Notes under the pieces: generated by a model
What the model was told of the DNA's origin: nothing
What the model saw: the letters and a program-made list of their open reading frames with translations, nothing else
The model's database searches: none
NCBI GenBank assembly: GCA_019916065.1
Contig: CM034244.1
Coordinates: 36,980,377 to 37,044,376 of the forward strand
DNA from: Vitellaria paradoxa
Lineage: Eukaryota > Streptophyta > Magnoliopsida > Ericales > Sapotaceae
Direction: 5' to 3'
DNA: 64,000 nucleotides
Shown: positions 23,503-47,932 of the stretch, one piece after another
Numbering within the stretch: position 1 is the stretch's first letter
How the letters are laid out: each line of letters starts with the position of its first letter
Translations under genes and position numbers: made by a program

Positions 23503-26500
23503 TCAAACAGAAGGACCAGATCTGAGCACCCTCTCCAGTTTCTCAGCCTTGGCGTAATCCTTTTCTGTGAGAGGACCAGCCGGAAAAGGTGTTATTTCCA
23601 CGACCAGGTGTGGAGTCGGGAGCTCATCAAACAGAGCTCTCACATTGTTACAGCACACGCTCTCCCCATGAGCACTCTCCCTCCTAATCTGACAACCCTA
23701 CAAACATTCACAGAATCATCTATGATAAGCAACCATGTTGGGTCAAAGATTATATTTTTGAAGGGCGCAGAATAACAAGTTTCCATCTATTTGCCAAACA
23801 AGAAAAATGGAAAAGAAAATTCCAAATAAGTGAACTCTCGGACTGAAAATTCTATTTTAATGACTTAGAAAATTTGAAATTCCAAATACATGGACTTCTC
23901 GGTCCATTTGAAAGTCCAATTTTTAACAAATTGTGGCATTTTTTGGCCAAAAGTTGGTAATTGAAATTTTTTGTCTGTTTGGTAAAACAAGTAGCAATTT
24001 TTAGCATATTTTAGCAATTTTTGTGTGTTTGGTAAAATTTTTGACAACTTTTTGTGTGTTTAGTAAAAATTTTGATAACTTTTGAATTAACAACTTACTA
24101 TTATTGAGCATAAAAATGGCAAAATTTGGTGTTTTGCCTAATACCCATTCAAAAGTTGGTCCATTTATGCTGATTTTTGATCCTAAGAATGGCACCTATT
24201 GCACTCTAGTTACACCTGATGCCAAATACCCATTCAAGTTCTCAGTTCATTTGGAAGGAATTTTCAGTCCAAAAGTTCACACCTTTTTAGAAATTTCCCA
24301 AAAATTACAAATTCGTTGCGGAAAAACAATGTTCTAAAATTGCTCCTATAAGTTGTATTACCTTGTGGGAAGTGGCATCTCTGAATTGATCATCATCTGA
24401 TAGCAAAGAAGCAATGGATTTAAGAAGGTGTTGCCCTGTAGATTTGGAAGGTACTCTGTAATTCCGCTTCAATGTACCCTTGGTCGTGGGATGCCATTTG
24501 CTTACTAACTTCCTTTTGTCAGCTGCTTCCTTCTCTGCTTGAACAAAACTAAAATTCCAATTGTTCCCATCTCAAAAAAAAGGAACACAGAAATGCGAAA
24601 AAAAAGGACTCCATGTTCACAAATTGGGATAAGCACAATTCAGCTAAAATTACACTTTTGAACCCTACCTTTCAAAAAAAAAAAAAAATACATTTTTAAG
24701 CCAGGCCATTCAAATTTGGTTAATTCAGTTTTGAAATTATTACTTTTTCAGATTTTGGTTCAGTGTCACAAAAATTGAAACCAAACTAACCAAAATATCT
24801 GAGTTGTATAAACTATATATTAGTACATAATTTAATATATAAATATATTAAAACTGAACTGACCAAATTTCGAACCAAACTTTTTCAGAAACTGAACCAA
24901 ATTAACAGAACCTCTTATCTGACCAGTTCAGTTTCATTTTTTGTAAACCAAAAGTATTTCGGTTTGGTTCAGTTCACTCCAAATCCGAACAGAATAGACC
25001 AGTGCACACCCCCATTTGCAAAATCTTGATTAAGCTAGACAACTCTAGTAACTACAAAATAGAACATAAGAAAACTGATCGTCATCTAATCAAAGGAGTT
25101 TCTACAAATAACATCCTAAAAGTTGATCCCAACAAAGTTGATACCAGTCACTTTCCGCTTATTGTCAAGTTCTGTAACTAGAAACAAAGAATCAAAACAA
25201 TAGTCCAGAAGATGGATGTTTTTTTCCTTGTGTCTATATACCTCGAGGAAAGTTCTCTCAAAAACTGTAACAAAGAATCAAAACAATAGTTCAGAAGACG
25301 GATGTTTTTTTCCTTGTGTCCATATACCTCAAGGAAAGTTCTCTCAAAAACTGTAGCACTGTCCACAAAACTACAAACTGCAGTTTAGTAGATCATAATG
25401 GCATACAGCCCCAGCACCCAGACTATTGTTTCAACATACAAAAGGGTAAAAAGAAGCAATTCTATTAACACAACACCCAGGTATTAGCAATTCTATAGCA
25501 GAGGCCATAAACTCTTATCAATAGAAGCATTACTTACAAATGATCCTTAGTAAACACTATCAGTTAGACAAAACTTTTATCTAATTTCTTATACTCCTAT
25601 TCACTTGCTCTTACTAATAGTTGCCAAATTGGTGCACGGTACTACCAAACCACACCCCTATTGCCACAGCTATAGATATAGGTGTTTTTAGAATATGCCT
25701 TCATGATCAATGGTTTAACGATGGCTCTGATGGTTGAGAGAGAGAGAGAGAGAGCGCTTCTCATGCCTCAGTTTTAATATCCTACAGGACCTTCAATAAA
25801 TAACAGAATATGAAAACCTTGACCATCCTAATTCCAACAACCCCCCCCTCCCAACCCACAAATACACACACACAAACAAACATACAAAAAATCCCTTTCC
25901 CCTAAATTGTAGCATTTGTAAACTTCATCAAATTAAAAAGCAATGGAATGCAAAATTGAGAACGGGTTAAAAAAAAAAAAAAAAAAACAACAAACTGTAT
26001 GAGACTAAGATTAGTGAAGCTAAGTTCTAAAAGATCTAAAAATGATCCTCATCCAGTCATATGTTACAAGATCAAACTGTTGTACAATACCTACAAATTG
26101 ATCATTAGCATAGATTCAATGTCAGTGCTAAACATTATTCATTAGCCTCCAAAACCACACGCAAATAATGCCTGGACGGCAAATGTGGATATTTTTGTTC
26201 CAGAAATCTGGCAAAATCCAGCGTATACGGCCTCAGCAAGGAATACTAAATGCATTGTTGAGGGGCACCAGAAGCACCTAATGCACCCATTTATTTTTCG
26301 CAACACATTTAACTGGCTATTGCTTCAATTGATACTATCTGTTTCAATGAGGCTCAACTTTTCTAGCTTTACAATCCAACAAAGTTGCCAAATGAAGCTT
26401 GTATCTATTTTATTTAATAAATCCTTCAATTCCATTCACATTATTAAGAACATGTTAGGTTTTGCAATTAAGTTACCATAGTCATGTAATCATGGTCATT

Positions 26501-27681
26501 TCTTTTTGACATTGTCATCTATGTGAAAGCACAGGTGTTTGTGCATTTGTGATGGAAGAATCCCTTGAGCTTGGCACCTTCAATGCACCTTGAGTATCTG
26601 ACACCCCTCCCCCACCATCACCACACGCAAACCCAAAAAATAAATAAATAAATAAATAAAATAAAAATAAAAAAACAATAATATTCTCCTAAGCAATGAT
26701 CCTCCAAACAAAAGACAAACTAAATTACAACTAAGAATCACATGTTGAACCACACTCTGGGCATTAATCATACCGCCTGTGCAAGAAACAAATATTAGTG
26801 CAGTTACTTGCACTGCAGTTCCTTTTTGAAATGTTTCCATAAAGGCTTTTGCATGTATTTTGCCCTAGCTCTAAAACATTTAAGAAAAATTGCATACAGA
26901 AACACAAAGCAAATAAAATTAAAAAAAAAATTACTCAATGAACCTGATCGGGTTTACAAGTTAAAATCTGAAGAAAAATAGAATTGAAACAAGATCAAGG
27001 AGTTCTAGGCAAATATCAGAAACCCAACCAATTTTCACTATATATCAGAAACCCAACCAATTTTCACTATCATGTTATGCATATAAATTACAGAAACCCC
27101 AACAACAAAACTGGGCATCACTTCTTCATTGACCAAAATGCAAGAAAACAATACTCATAAAAAAAATGATATTTACAAAGAATAAGCTATAAGAAATTTA
27201 AGAAACCAACAAAAACCTGGTTTGCTTTGGAACTCCTCAATCCACTTAGAAAAACCAAAATCATCAGCACCACTTTCCAACTCTGCAACAACAAAAACAC
27301 ACCCATCAACATATATATATATATATACATAGGGTCCCATTTAAATATATATTATTGTAGGAGACCTGAGACAAGTGGGTTTGATGGAGATCCGGCCAGA
27401 CCAGATTTGAGGAGGGCATAGAAGACGCAAAGCCTGCCGGCCCACAGAACAGGGGCCTCAAGTAAAGAAGCGTGGACTCTGGTGGTAGTAGTAGTAGAGG
27501 CGAACTTGGTAGTGGGTGATCCCCTCTTGCCCAAACACAGCCCTCTTCTTCCAAGGCTAGGAAAAAAGAGGGTCTTTACCAGCAAAGTGGTAGTGGGATT
27601 CAGATTTTTCAGATAATAGTTTGTAATGGTACTGGTGGGAGCTTGGAATGGTGAGATGAAGCCATTGCTATGTAGGATCAT
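23503..27681 (-). CDS. Putative plastid-targeted protein, unrecognised family
   Basis: Four exons by splice borders and phase: 27681-27366, 27282-27217, 24534-24362 and 23697-23503, giving 249 residues. The first about 65 residues are rich in Ser, Thr, Leu and Arg with almost no acidic residues, as in a chloroplast transit peptide. A short hydrophobic stretch ([19 protein letters not shown]) follows. The C-terminal half ([61 protein letters not shown]) looks like a compact conserved domain with one CC pair. I do not recognise the family and assign no function. Additional phase 1-1 exons inside the 2.7-kb second intron cannot be excluded. The intron before the last exon holds a MITE. Confidence 0.7.
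23830..24281. mobile_element. MITE in the last intron of the plastid-protein gene
   Basis: Inverted ends: GTGAACTCTCGGACTGAAAA at 23830, and at the right (24258-24280) a segment whose reverse complement reads GTGAACTTTTGGACTGAAAA. About 450 bp, it fills most of the 664-bp intron. The interior repeats TTTGTGTGTTTGGTAAAA words that recall the MITE at 10984-11247. Confidence 0.6.
25183..25354 (-). repeat. Tandem duplication, two 86-bp copies
   Basis: Copies at 25183-25268 and 25269-25354 share ACAAAGAATCAAAACAATAG and differ at about four positions. They lie in the second intron of the plastid-protein gene. The open frame across them reads the two copies in different frames, so it is not a real exon repeat. 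Confidence 0.85.
25739..25756 (+). repeat. (GA)n microsatellite
   Basis: A short GA run in the second intron of the plastid-protein gene. Confidence 0.85.
27014..27071 (+). repeat. Tandem duplication, two 29-bp copies
   Basis: TATCAGAAACCCAACCAATT... occurs twice head to tail at 27014 and 27043 with no visible difference, in the second intron of the plastid-protein gene. Confidence 0.9.
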
Positions 27682-28709
27682 GCCTCTCTTTGACGTGTTT
27701 GAAAATTATAAAAATCTTTGAGTGTCTATGGATACATGTATGCACATACACACACACACACATACATATACTTTATATATAGATATATATATCATATGTG
27801 GATAAGGTCATGAAGGGGAAGAAAGAGAAATGGGATCTGGATTGCATCAAAACAACGACGTCGTTTTCAATAAGACCACACTGCTCTCATTCTCTCTCAA
27901 ATATCTCGAGTCTCAATTCTTTCAAAGTTTATGCTCATGCTCAAGTGATTCCTACACCCGAGTTCAACTATTTAATTTTTAGTGGGTAATTTAATTTTGT
28001 CTTACAATTATATTTACTTTTTAATTACTATTATGTTTTGATTTTTTTTTTTGCACTATTATATTTATTTTTTTTCAATTGTTATTAAATTATATTTCAT
28101 TTTGCTATAATATTTATTTTTTATAAAATAAACTATAGAAATGAGCAATTTTCTGACATCGAGGGTGTGGGAACTTAATTAATTCCCCCATTGTGGTAGT
28201 AATGGAAAAATTCATGCCCCAACAAGCACTAGTGATATCCGTGCATCATCATCACACAGAAAATTAGCTTTCAAAAGAATTAAAATATTCTACAAAAAGT
28301 TTACGTGATAGTGAAATGCATAAAACTAAGTATAATCTACTGTGAGGACCTATTAAATGGTAGACCTAATTTGCGCATAAATCATTTAAAAGGGCATATT
28401 CATAGATAATATCGAAATAATAATCAAGTCAAATCTTTTATTGATGAATATTTTTATAAGAGATATACTTACAAACCAATTGAGGGGTAATGAAGTCGAC
28501 AATTTAAATATTTTTTTCTTACAATTTTACACGTGAAAAATAGTTTTATTGAATACGTAGTTTTAGACGTGTAATCTTTTAGTTTTAGTGAAATTAGAAA
28601 TTTTGAATAATTTATTCGATAAAGTATTATACAACAATATTGTGATTTTTTAAGAAATATTTTATAAGATCGTGTTATAAAAATTTTGAAACATATAAAG
28701 TGTAATTAA
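27682..28709. other. Upstream region of the plastid-protein gene and spacer
   Basis: Contains (CA)n and (TA)n microsatellites near 27745-27795, then AT-rich DNA. The promoter of the minus-strand gene should lie in the first few hundred bases. No TATA box can be assigned with confidence among the many TATATA words. Confidence 0.4.
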
Positions 28710-28868
28710 GGATACGTTTAGAGTGACAAAAAATGAGATAAAATCAGATAAAGTGAAATAATTTGTGAATTCGTAATTCATGCAGTGAAATAAAAAATAA
28801 ATAAGTTTTATAATTTGTCAGTATCTTTCATTATTTTTCAGAGTTTTTTGTCACTCCAAATAGAGTCT
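28710..28868. mobile_element. MITE, family B
   Basis: Inverted ends GGATACGTTTAGAGTGACAA, and at the right a segment whose reverse complement reads AGACTCTATTTGGAGTGACA. The interior carries GTGAATTCGTAATTCATGC and AGTGAAATAA. Related sequences lie at 28926-29015, 45033-45175 and, as a half copy, 51330-51430. Confidence 0.55.
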
Positions 28869-28925
28869 AAATAAATTTGTTAAAATTCTTCAAGAAGCTA
28901 ACATAACAACTGAGTACAAACACGT

Positions 28926-29015
28926 AGGATGTGTTTGTAGTGATAAAAAATGAAATAGAATGAAATAAACTGTGAATTCGTAACACGTTCAGCGAAATAA
29001 GAAAATAAAATTTCG
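28926..29015. mobile_element. Truncated MITE, family B
   Basis: GGATGTGTTTGTAGTGATAA followed by the family's GTGAATTCGTAA and GCGAAATAAGAAAATAAAA words; the second inverted end is absent. It starts about 60 bp after the complete copy at 28710-28868. Confidence 0.45.
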
Positions 29016-29208
29016 TGTTGGGTTGGTTTTCCTCCGGCCCTTCTCACAGGCTTTGCTGCTTTGTGTTGGGTTGGTGCTTCCGTCATACATTCCCCCCAGC
29101 AAAAACTGGAGGCTACGCGTCGATTAAAGAAAATGATAAAAAAATTTAGGTTACGGGTGTCACTCTCTTACAATTCTACGTTTCATTCTCGCGCAAACCC
29201 CTTCTTTG

Positions 29209-29377
29209 GAGGTGTTTTTAGGGGTGGTTGATTGATCAAAAATTAATTAAAATCTATCAATTTTTATTAAATTTTAAAATTTTTTTCAATCAGATTTTAT
29301 TATATATCACTTTTACATCAAATCTTTATATTTTTATTATACTTTTTAACTAAATTTTTGCTAACTAAACACCCCCT
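29209..29377. mobile_element. Palindromic MITE, family A
   Basis: Ends GAGGTGTTTTTAG, and at the right a segment whose reverse complement reads GGGGGTGTTTAGTTAG. The interior holds the family core (CAATCAGATTTTATTATATA followed by TCAC). Other copies are at 45258-45415, 48938-49072, 49415-49557, 59341-59489 and 62876-63030. Confidence 0.6.
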
Positions 29378-29569
29378 TAATATATTATAGATTATTGAGA
29401 GCATAGAGGAATCAAACGTTATATGACTGTAACAGCCAAAATCAATATTCCAAGGATTACTAGAACTCGTGGACAGGGTAAAGTGAGAACCAAAGTTAGA
29501 GAGGACCTGCTTAAGGAGAGATCCTAAGTCACTAGTTGTGAAGGATGATGGAGTGCAATGTCTGAAGAA

Positions 29570-30440
29570 GAGTTAAGAGTTATCCGCAGCAGCAGCAGCA
29601 GCAGCAGCAGCAGTGGAGCGAGAATTAGGCCTTGATTGCGAACTTGAGGATTGTGAACCATAGTTTGATTGAGATTTTGTAAATCTGTTAGAACAATCAT
29701 CAGGAAAGTGACTAGGACTAATTTTCATGGCAGATTTTGCAATGACAAATGAGACAATCACGAATCCAATGTCTAGGCTGTAGCAATATTACAAACAAAT
29801 GAAGCCTTGGTGGACTGAGATGAACTTCAAGAGGTAGAATTAATACGTGGCACATGATACTGGTAGGAATGGCCAAAACATAATCAATTCACAGAGCTTT
29901 AAGAGAACCAAGTCTCTTCGAAAAAGAAGTTATTAAATAGCGCTTTCGAGGGGAAGGCAAAGGGCTCTGACGCAGAAGATAAGCGCTAACTGGTTTAAAA
30001 TCATCTTGAAGTGCCATAAGAATATTAACCGACCGTTGATGGTTCTTGTAAGTAGTAAACTTCTCAGCATCAGCAGTACATTCCCAAGAAGGCTCAGAAA
30101 GAGACAACTGATCCTAGACAGAAAGCATCTGTGACAAGAAGTAATTGATGGACTGACCGGATTCTAATTTCATACTGTCTAAATTTTTCAGTGTCTGGTA
30201 TTAGTGAGCAAGATCAGCTGCTGTATATCACTTGGCAAGCATATATCTCAAACCTCCTTAGCAGTGTCAAAGCAGCCAAACTAAAATTTAGGGAAGGAGT
30301 GAAGGTATTACGAAACCAAGTGATGGTCTAATGGTTCTTGCTCTCCCAATCATCAATACCATCACCAAATTTTGCACTTCTCTCAGTGTCACAGTAGATT
30401 TGTTGATCTCACCGGTGACGTAGCGCCATAGTTTCCGACT
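29570..30440 (-). pseudogene. Ty1/copia gag relic
   Basis: On the minus strand, 30107-29889 reads WECTADAEKFTTYKNHQRSV and then NILMALQDDFKPV, matching the copia gag pattern (FLMGLNDSFDQVR). Further on, 29761-29573 has a Cys/His-rich piece and an Ala run made by a (GCA)n microsatellite at 29587-29611. Upstream parts of gag are present but full of stops. No LTR, protease or polymerase is seen nearby. It is distinct from the relic at 5150-5740. Confidence 0.6.
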
Positions 30441-30606
30441 TTTTAGAAAGTTACATATAGCTCAAGTCCACAATACATAAAATTACCGCATCTTATTGAA
30501 AAAAAATATATATATATAAATATATATATACACATATGCAAAAGCATACGTCAAAGCACAATCTTATCTCTACAAACCAAGCTCTATGTAGATGATCGAA
30601 GGTCAA

Positions 30607-42984
<12,378 letters not shown>

Positions 42985-44651
42985 CTTTAAGAAAGTCAAA
43001 TGGCACCCTAACAAGAAAATTTTATATCAACAATTTCTTCATGGTTTCATACAAGTTGCAACCAATTTTTCAATAATATTTGTATATGACATAATTTAAG
43101 TTGTACACAAATAAGTATTAAGAATGCAAAATCTAACAAAATAATCATCAAACATAAGGATTAGCTTTGGACAGCTCTTTCCTAGCGTACTCTTTTCAAC
43201 CAAACACTACTAATTAAACCCAATGGTCCAAGGGTCAAATTAATATTCATGTCTCATGCGATATATGTAACTATAATATTATTCAACTACAAATGGTTTA
43301 CGCTATATATGCAATTATAATTGAATATAATTGATTTCTTTGAGCATTGAACACAAACTTATACATCTATCATGCTTGTTATTTTCCCATTGCATTCAAC
43401 ATTCTTTGTTTTTGCCTTCCCTTAGGTACTTTGCAACATGAAGTGATGATTGGTCATTTAGCATACTCAACTAAACAAAGCCTTTGTCCAAAACTAGTTG
43501 ATGGTTTCATTTAAGTATGCCTACTTGCATTGCAACAAGACTCGGTATCCTTGTAAAAGTAAAAAGTCCAAGGCTTTCGATTCTTCATTTTTTGGTCTTA
43601 GTCAAGCCTCCCTTATTCTATGTTACAGGGACTCGGGTATGAATATTGGGTGCAGGTATGTCTCCAAAACTATACTCTTAGTATATTAGGACATGGGCCC
43701 AAAAATTGGATAGACACACGGACACATCGTGAGCATTTAAATATATTGTGTATAGTGAAATATACTGCCATAAATTACAATTATTAATTAAGAATGTTAC
43801 TTGAAAGTAAATGGAATTTAGAGAAAAAAGGAGATTTTTATCATCCATCTACATGAAAGGTTATAAAATTTTCCTCAACATTCAAATTTGAGTTGTTTCT
43901 TTTTTTAAGAGTGGTTAAAAATTAGATGACACTAATGTCTAATTTAGACACGGGAGTTAGATATGTATGTCATACCTTTATCCTTGTCAAATCTGATTTG
44001 CATGGGTACATTGGAGGAAATAAAACAGTTTGTTAAACTAGCCTTATTTGCAAGCATAGTCAAAAGGAAAAAAAAAAACGTTGGCATTTTAAAATCTGCT
44101 TTGTTTAAACAACACCTTCTTCGAAACGCCACCAACCTTGCTGTTTTAATCCCCCAAAAGAAATTCTAATCAAAATGGAATTACATAGTACTGGTTTTCC
44201 TAAGAAAAAATAAAAAAATAAAAACCTTGAAGAACAACTTAAACCTTCAATTCTTCATTGAAATTAACACAAAACCCATGTTATTTTTCACATTAAGGAA
44301 GAAACAAGTGCAGAATCACAATCATCATTTTGTGATCAAAATAAAAAACAGAGATGAGGACAGATGAAGTGGAGAACAACGAGTTATCCAATACCTGTGA
44401 AGGACTGTTGTGATTGTCGTGGGATTGATCGCAAGAGTAGTTTTTTTTTTTTGGGGGGGGGGGGGAGTGAAAGGAAATGACAGAAAGGGAATAACCCTTA
44501 ATCAGTAGTGCCTGCAAAAATAGGTTGCATTATCATGTTAACCATGTCTCAGCAATAATGCAAAAACCACTACCCAAAGAGACAAGAAATCAAACACTCC
44601 TAGTACCAAATTACAAGAGTATAAGATCAGAAAAATGAAACGACAAGTTAC

Positions 44652-44870
44652 CGAAGAGTCTCCGCAGATGTAGCTGGTAATTGAAACAAGAATTTGCCAT
44701 TTCCACCGCAACAAAGAGCAAACGCGGAAACAGAACCAGATAGGCGGCAGCAATAGTGGATCACTGGTCCTGGAATCGCTTCGCCGGCTTTGAAACCACC
44801 GTGGCCGGCGATGGAACACAATCAACGGTGGACGGAATAGAATAGATTCGGGACAGGACTGGGCGAATTA
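44652..44870 (-). promoter_or_regulatory. HUB2: HUB2 5' exon, mostly or wholly untranslated
   Basis: A GC-richer stretch ending in donor CTTCG|GTAACTT at 44652/44651, followed by a 1.6-kb intron to the exon at 43007-42880. An ATG at 44700-44698 in good context (GAAATGG) opens a frame that would splice in phase to the ATG at 42984 and add 25 residues to HUB2. Which ATG is used cannot be decided here. Confidence 0.55.
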
Positions 44871-45032
44871 GGGTTCGAAAAATTAAAATCAGTCCCCCTC
44901 ACCCCCTCCAAAAAAAAAAAAACCCAAAAGAGACAATCTTTCGGACCTTGCGGATCTTTATTGGATCCGAGGGATTATCAATCCGTTTCAAACGGGTTGA
45001 GTCCGAATTAAATTGAAAATCCGATTACTTCT

Positions 45033-45175
45033 TATTTTGGTTTGTTTTGAGTAAAAAAAAGTGAGATAAATTGAGAGTTCGTAATGCGTACAGTGAAAGA
45101 AAAAAATTGATGTGATATAAATTAACAGAGATTTATAGAATTTTTTGTTATTTTTCAGCAAACCAAACGAGACAT
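45033..45175. mobile_element. MITE, family B
   Basis: TTTTGGTTTGTTTTGAG at the left, and a segment whose reverse complement reads GTCTCGTTTGGTTTGCTG at the right. The interior GAGAGTTCGTAATGCGTACA and GTGAAA match the family B core. Confidence 0.5.
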
Positions 45176-45257
45176 TTATTGATTTAAAAAATAGTTCACA
45201 ACAAAATTTCACCCAAAATTTATCATTATCTTAAACTATTTATATCAGTATTTTCAG

Positions 45258-45415
45258 GAGGTGTTTGGTTGACAAAAAGTTGATCAAAAAGGTCAATAAA
45301 AATAAAAAGATGTGACATGAAAGTAATATGGGGAGAAATTTAATTGGAGAAAAGTATAAAAATTAGTTAAAATTGATGAGTTTTGATAGTTTTTGATACC
45401 ACCAAACTGAGCCTC
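45258..45415. mobile_element. Palindromic MITE, family A
   Basis: GAGGTGTTTGGTTGAC at the left, and a right end whose reverse complement reads GAGGCTCAGTTTGGTGG. The core is AAATTTAATTGGAGAAAA. Confidence 0.6.
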
Positions 45416-46564
45416 AATAAATTTTTGAAAATATAAAAGAGATTATTTTTTATTTGATAGACCGTCATCCAATAGTAGTAGTGTATTTTAACTTCTCTAA
45501 ACAAAAATTTGAAATATTAAATAGTTATTTTTAATTTTTTTCTCACTTATTATTAGACCATCGAATTACGTAATCATAAATTTGTTAATAAATAAAATAA
45601 CGAATAATGCTAAATGCATTTAACTACCCAACAAAAAATGCTAAATGCATTTTGCTTTTAATTTGTAATATTCAACAAAATATTATATATTATTATTGGT
45701 GATTCAAAACTAAAGTAAATTTAATATTCTTTTAACATAATATAAATCTGTTGCCATTTATATCTAATTTTTAAATTACTTTTAATATTTGAAATTTGTT
45801 TTGCATAATTTATTTAGTTTGGGCTTTGGAATTGGACTATAATTTAAAGTTTAATTTGGCAAATTAAAAATAAAAAATCACTTATAGGTTAAAAAAAATT
45901 TTTTTATTTGTATGTAAATTCTTCTATTATGAAATATTTTTTTGATAAATATGAATAAAATGCCTAAAACCCACAAAAAATAAAAGTAAATTAAATTTAG
46001 GTAATTTATAATTAAAAAAAGGCTAAAAAACCAATATTATCCCTTTTATGCATCAGGGGTACTTAGGAGGGTATATTTATAATTTTAGCGTTGTATATTT
46101 TACAATATATATATATATATATATATATATTTGGTTTTTTTCCAAACACACTCCAATTTCTTATTGCCAAACTAATTTAATTAAAATAAATTTATGGGAA
46201 AATTGTATCCAAGTCATACTTTGTAATCTTTTAAAACTATTAGTCACACCCAAAAAAAAGTATTGCTTTTAAGTCACATTAATGTGGAAAGTTTTGTTTT
46301 TAAGTCACACTTTTGAGTAGGTCCCACGAGTTTGTTTTAAATATAGTTTCTAATATACCGATAATATCCTTTATTTCTATAACAAAATTACACAAGTTAT
46401 TTCCAGAAATTCCGGGAATCACGTGAAGATATGTTTACCAAGAATCACGCTTCTTCCATTTTTTTTTCTTTCCTTATTTTCAGTTTCATTATTTACAATT
46501 TTAGTCGTGAAGATATTACGAATATAGAACTTATTTGGCCTATCTTCTTCATGGATTGATTTTT

Positions 46565-47670
46565 CCGATTGGCGTTTTGAGCTATTTTCAAAACAGTACC
46601 GGTACTGTTTCAAAAAATATGATGATGTTGGCTCGTATGGTTAGTTTATATTATGTATCGATTGATGTTTTTTAGGCAGTATGAAAACAGTACCGGTCCA
46701 AAACAGTACCGGTACTGTTTTATCGGTACTGTTTTCAAAACAGCACCATGAATTATAAGCGGATGACAAGTTTTAAGGGCAAGAGAAATCTATTGGGCCG
46801 ATTAACGTTTTGAGCTATCTTCAAAACAGTACCGGTACTGTTTCAAAAAATATGATGATGTTGGCTCGTATGGTTGGTTTGTGTTATATATCGATTGATG
46901 TTTTTTACGTAATATGAAAACAGTACCAGTTCAAAACAGTACCGGTACTGTTTTATCGGTACTATTTTCAACACAGTACCGGTACTGTTTTATCGGTACT
47001 GTTTTCAAAACAGCACCATGAATTATAAGCGGATGATGAGTTTTAAGGGCAAGAGAAATCCATGGGGCCGTTTGGCTTTTTAAGCTATCTTTAAAACAGT
47101 ACCGGTACTGTTTCAAAAAATATGATGATGTTGGCTCGTATCGTTGGTTTTTGTTATGTATCGATTGATGTTTTTTAGGCAATATGAAAACAGTACCGAT
47201 CCAAAACAGTACCGGTACTGTTTTATTGGTACTGTTTTCAAAACAGTACCAGTATTATTTTCAAAACAGTACCGGTATTATTTTCAAAATAGCACCATGA
47301 ATTATAAGCAGATGATGAGTTTTAAGGGCAAGAGAAATCCATGGGGTCGATTGGCGTTTTGAGCTATCTTCAAAACAGTACCGGTACTGTTTCAAAAAAT
47401 ATGATGATGTTGGCTCGTATCGTTGGTTTGTATTATGTATCGATTGATGTTTTTTAGGCAGTATGAAAACAGTACCGATTCAAAAGAGTACCGGTACTGT
47501 TTTATCGGTACTGTCTTCAAAACAGTACCAGTACTGTTTTTAAAATAGCACCATGAATTATAAGCAGATGATAAGTTTTGGGTAAGAGAAATCCATGGAG
47601 TTGATTAGTATTTTGAGATATCTTCAAAACAGTACTGATACTGTTTCAAAATAAAAAAAAAATATACTTA
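46565..47670 (+). repeat. Tandem array of 233-279-bp units with perfect palindromes
   Basis: Four full units and a decayed fifth. The anchor GATGATGTTGGCTCGTA lies at 46621, 46854, 47124 and 47403. Each unit carries the palindrome AACAGTACCGGTACTGTT (or a variant) before the anchor and a cluster of whole or half palindromes after it. The perfect core CAGTACCGGTACTG occurs eight times. Units differ in length because the clusters differ in palindrome number. Confidence 0.9.
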
Positions 47671-47685
47671 GGAATGATGATCGAT

Positions 47686-47932
47686 TTAGGTTTTTCCCAA
47701 ATAGTTTTGATTTTGTTTCAAAAAATCAGTTTTGCTTGCTTTGTAAAGAAGATGGAAAGTCGCGGAATTAGGTTTTTCCAAACAGTTTTGATTTTATTTT
47801 CAAAAATCAATTTTTCTTACTTTGTAAAGAAGATGGAAAGTCGCGAAATTAAGTTTTTCCCAAACAGTTTTGATTTTGTTTCCAAAAATCGGTTTTTCTT
47901 GCTTTGTAAAGAAGATGGAAAGTCACGGAAGT
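47686..47932 (+). repeat. Three tandem copies of an 81-82-bp unit
   Basis: Starts at 47686, 47768 and 47849. Each unit has TTTTTCC, AGTTTTGATTTT and CTTTGTAAAGAAGATGGAAA. An 87-codon frame (47674-47937) stays open across all three copies, with a repeated FVKKMESRxIxFF-like peptide in the first two. This is probably a by-product of repeat length, not a gene. Confidence 0.85.

Noticed and set aside
25178..25366. Duplicated exon in the plastid-protein gene
   Set aside because: The 86-bp period is not a multiple of three, so the two copies are read in different frames; no consistent splice borders.
29573..29761. Poly-Ala protein
   Set aside because: The Ala run is a (GCA)n microsatellite inside a decayed copia gag.
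44449..44465. T/G homopolymer as a regulatory quadruplex
   Set aside because: A single run of G is not a quadruplex motif and may be a sequencing weak point.
46931..47182. Open frames across the palindrome array
   Set aside because: The peptides (repeated KQYRYCF / KTVPVLF) come directly from the palindrome in different frames and strands.
46565..47670. A CRISPR-like array of regularly spaced repeats
   Set aside because: The genome is a plant's, units are over 230 bp with non-unique spacers, and no cas genes exist: it is a tandem repeat.
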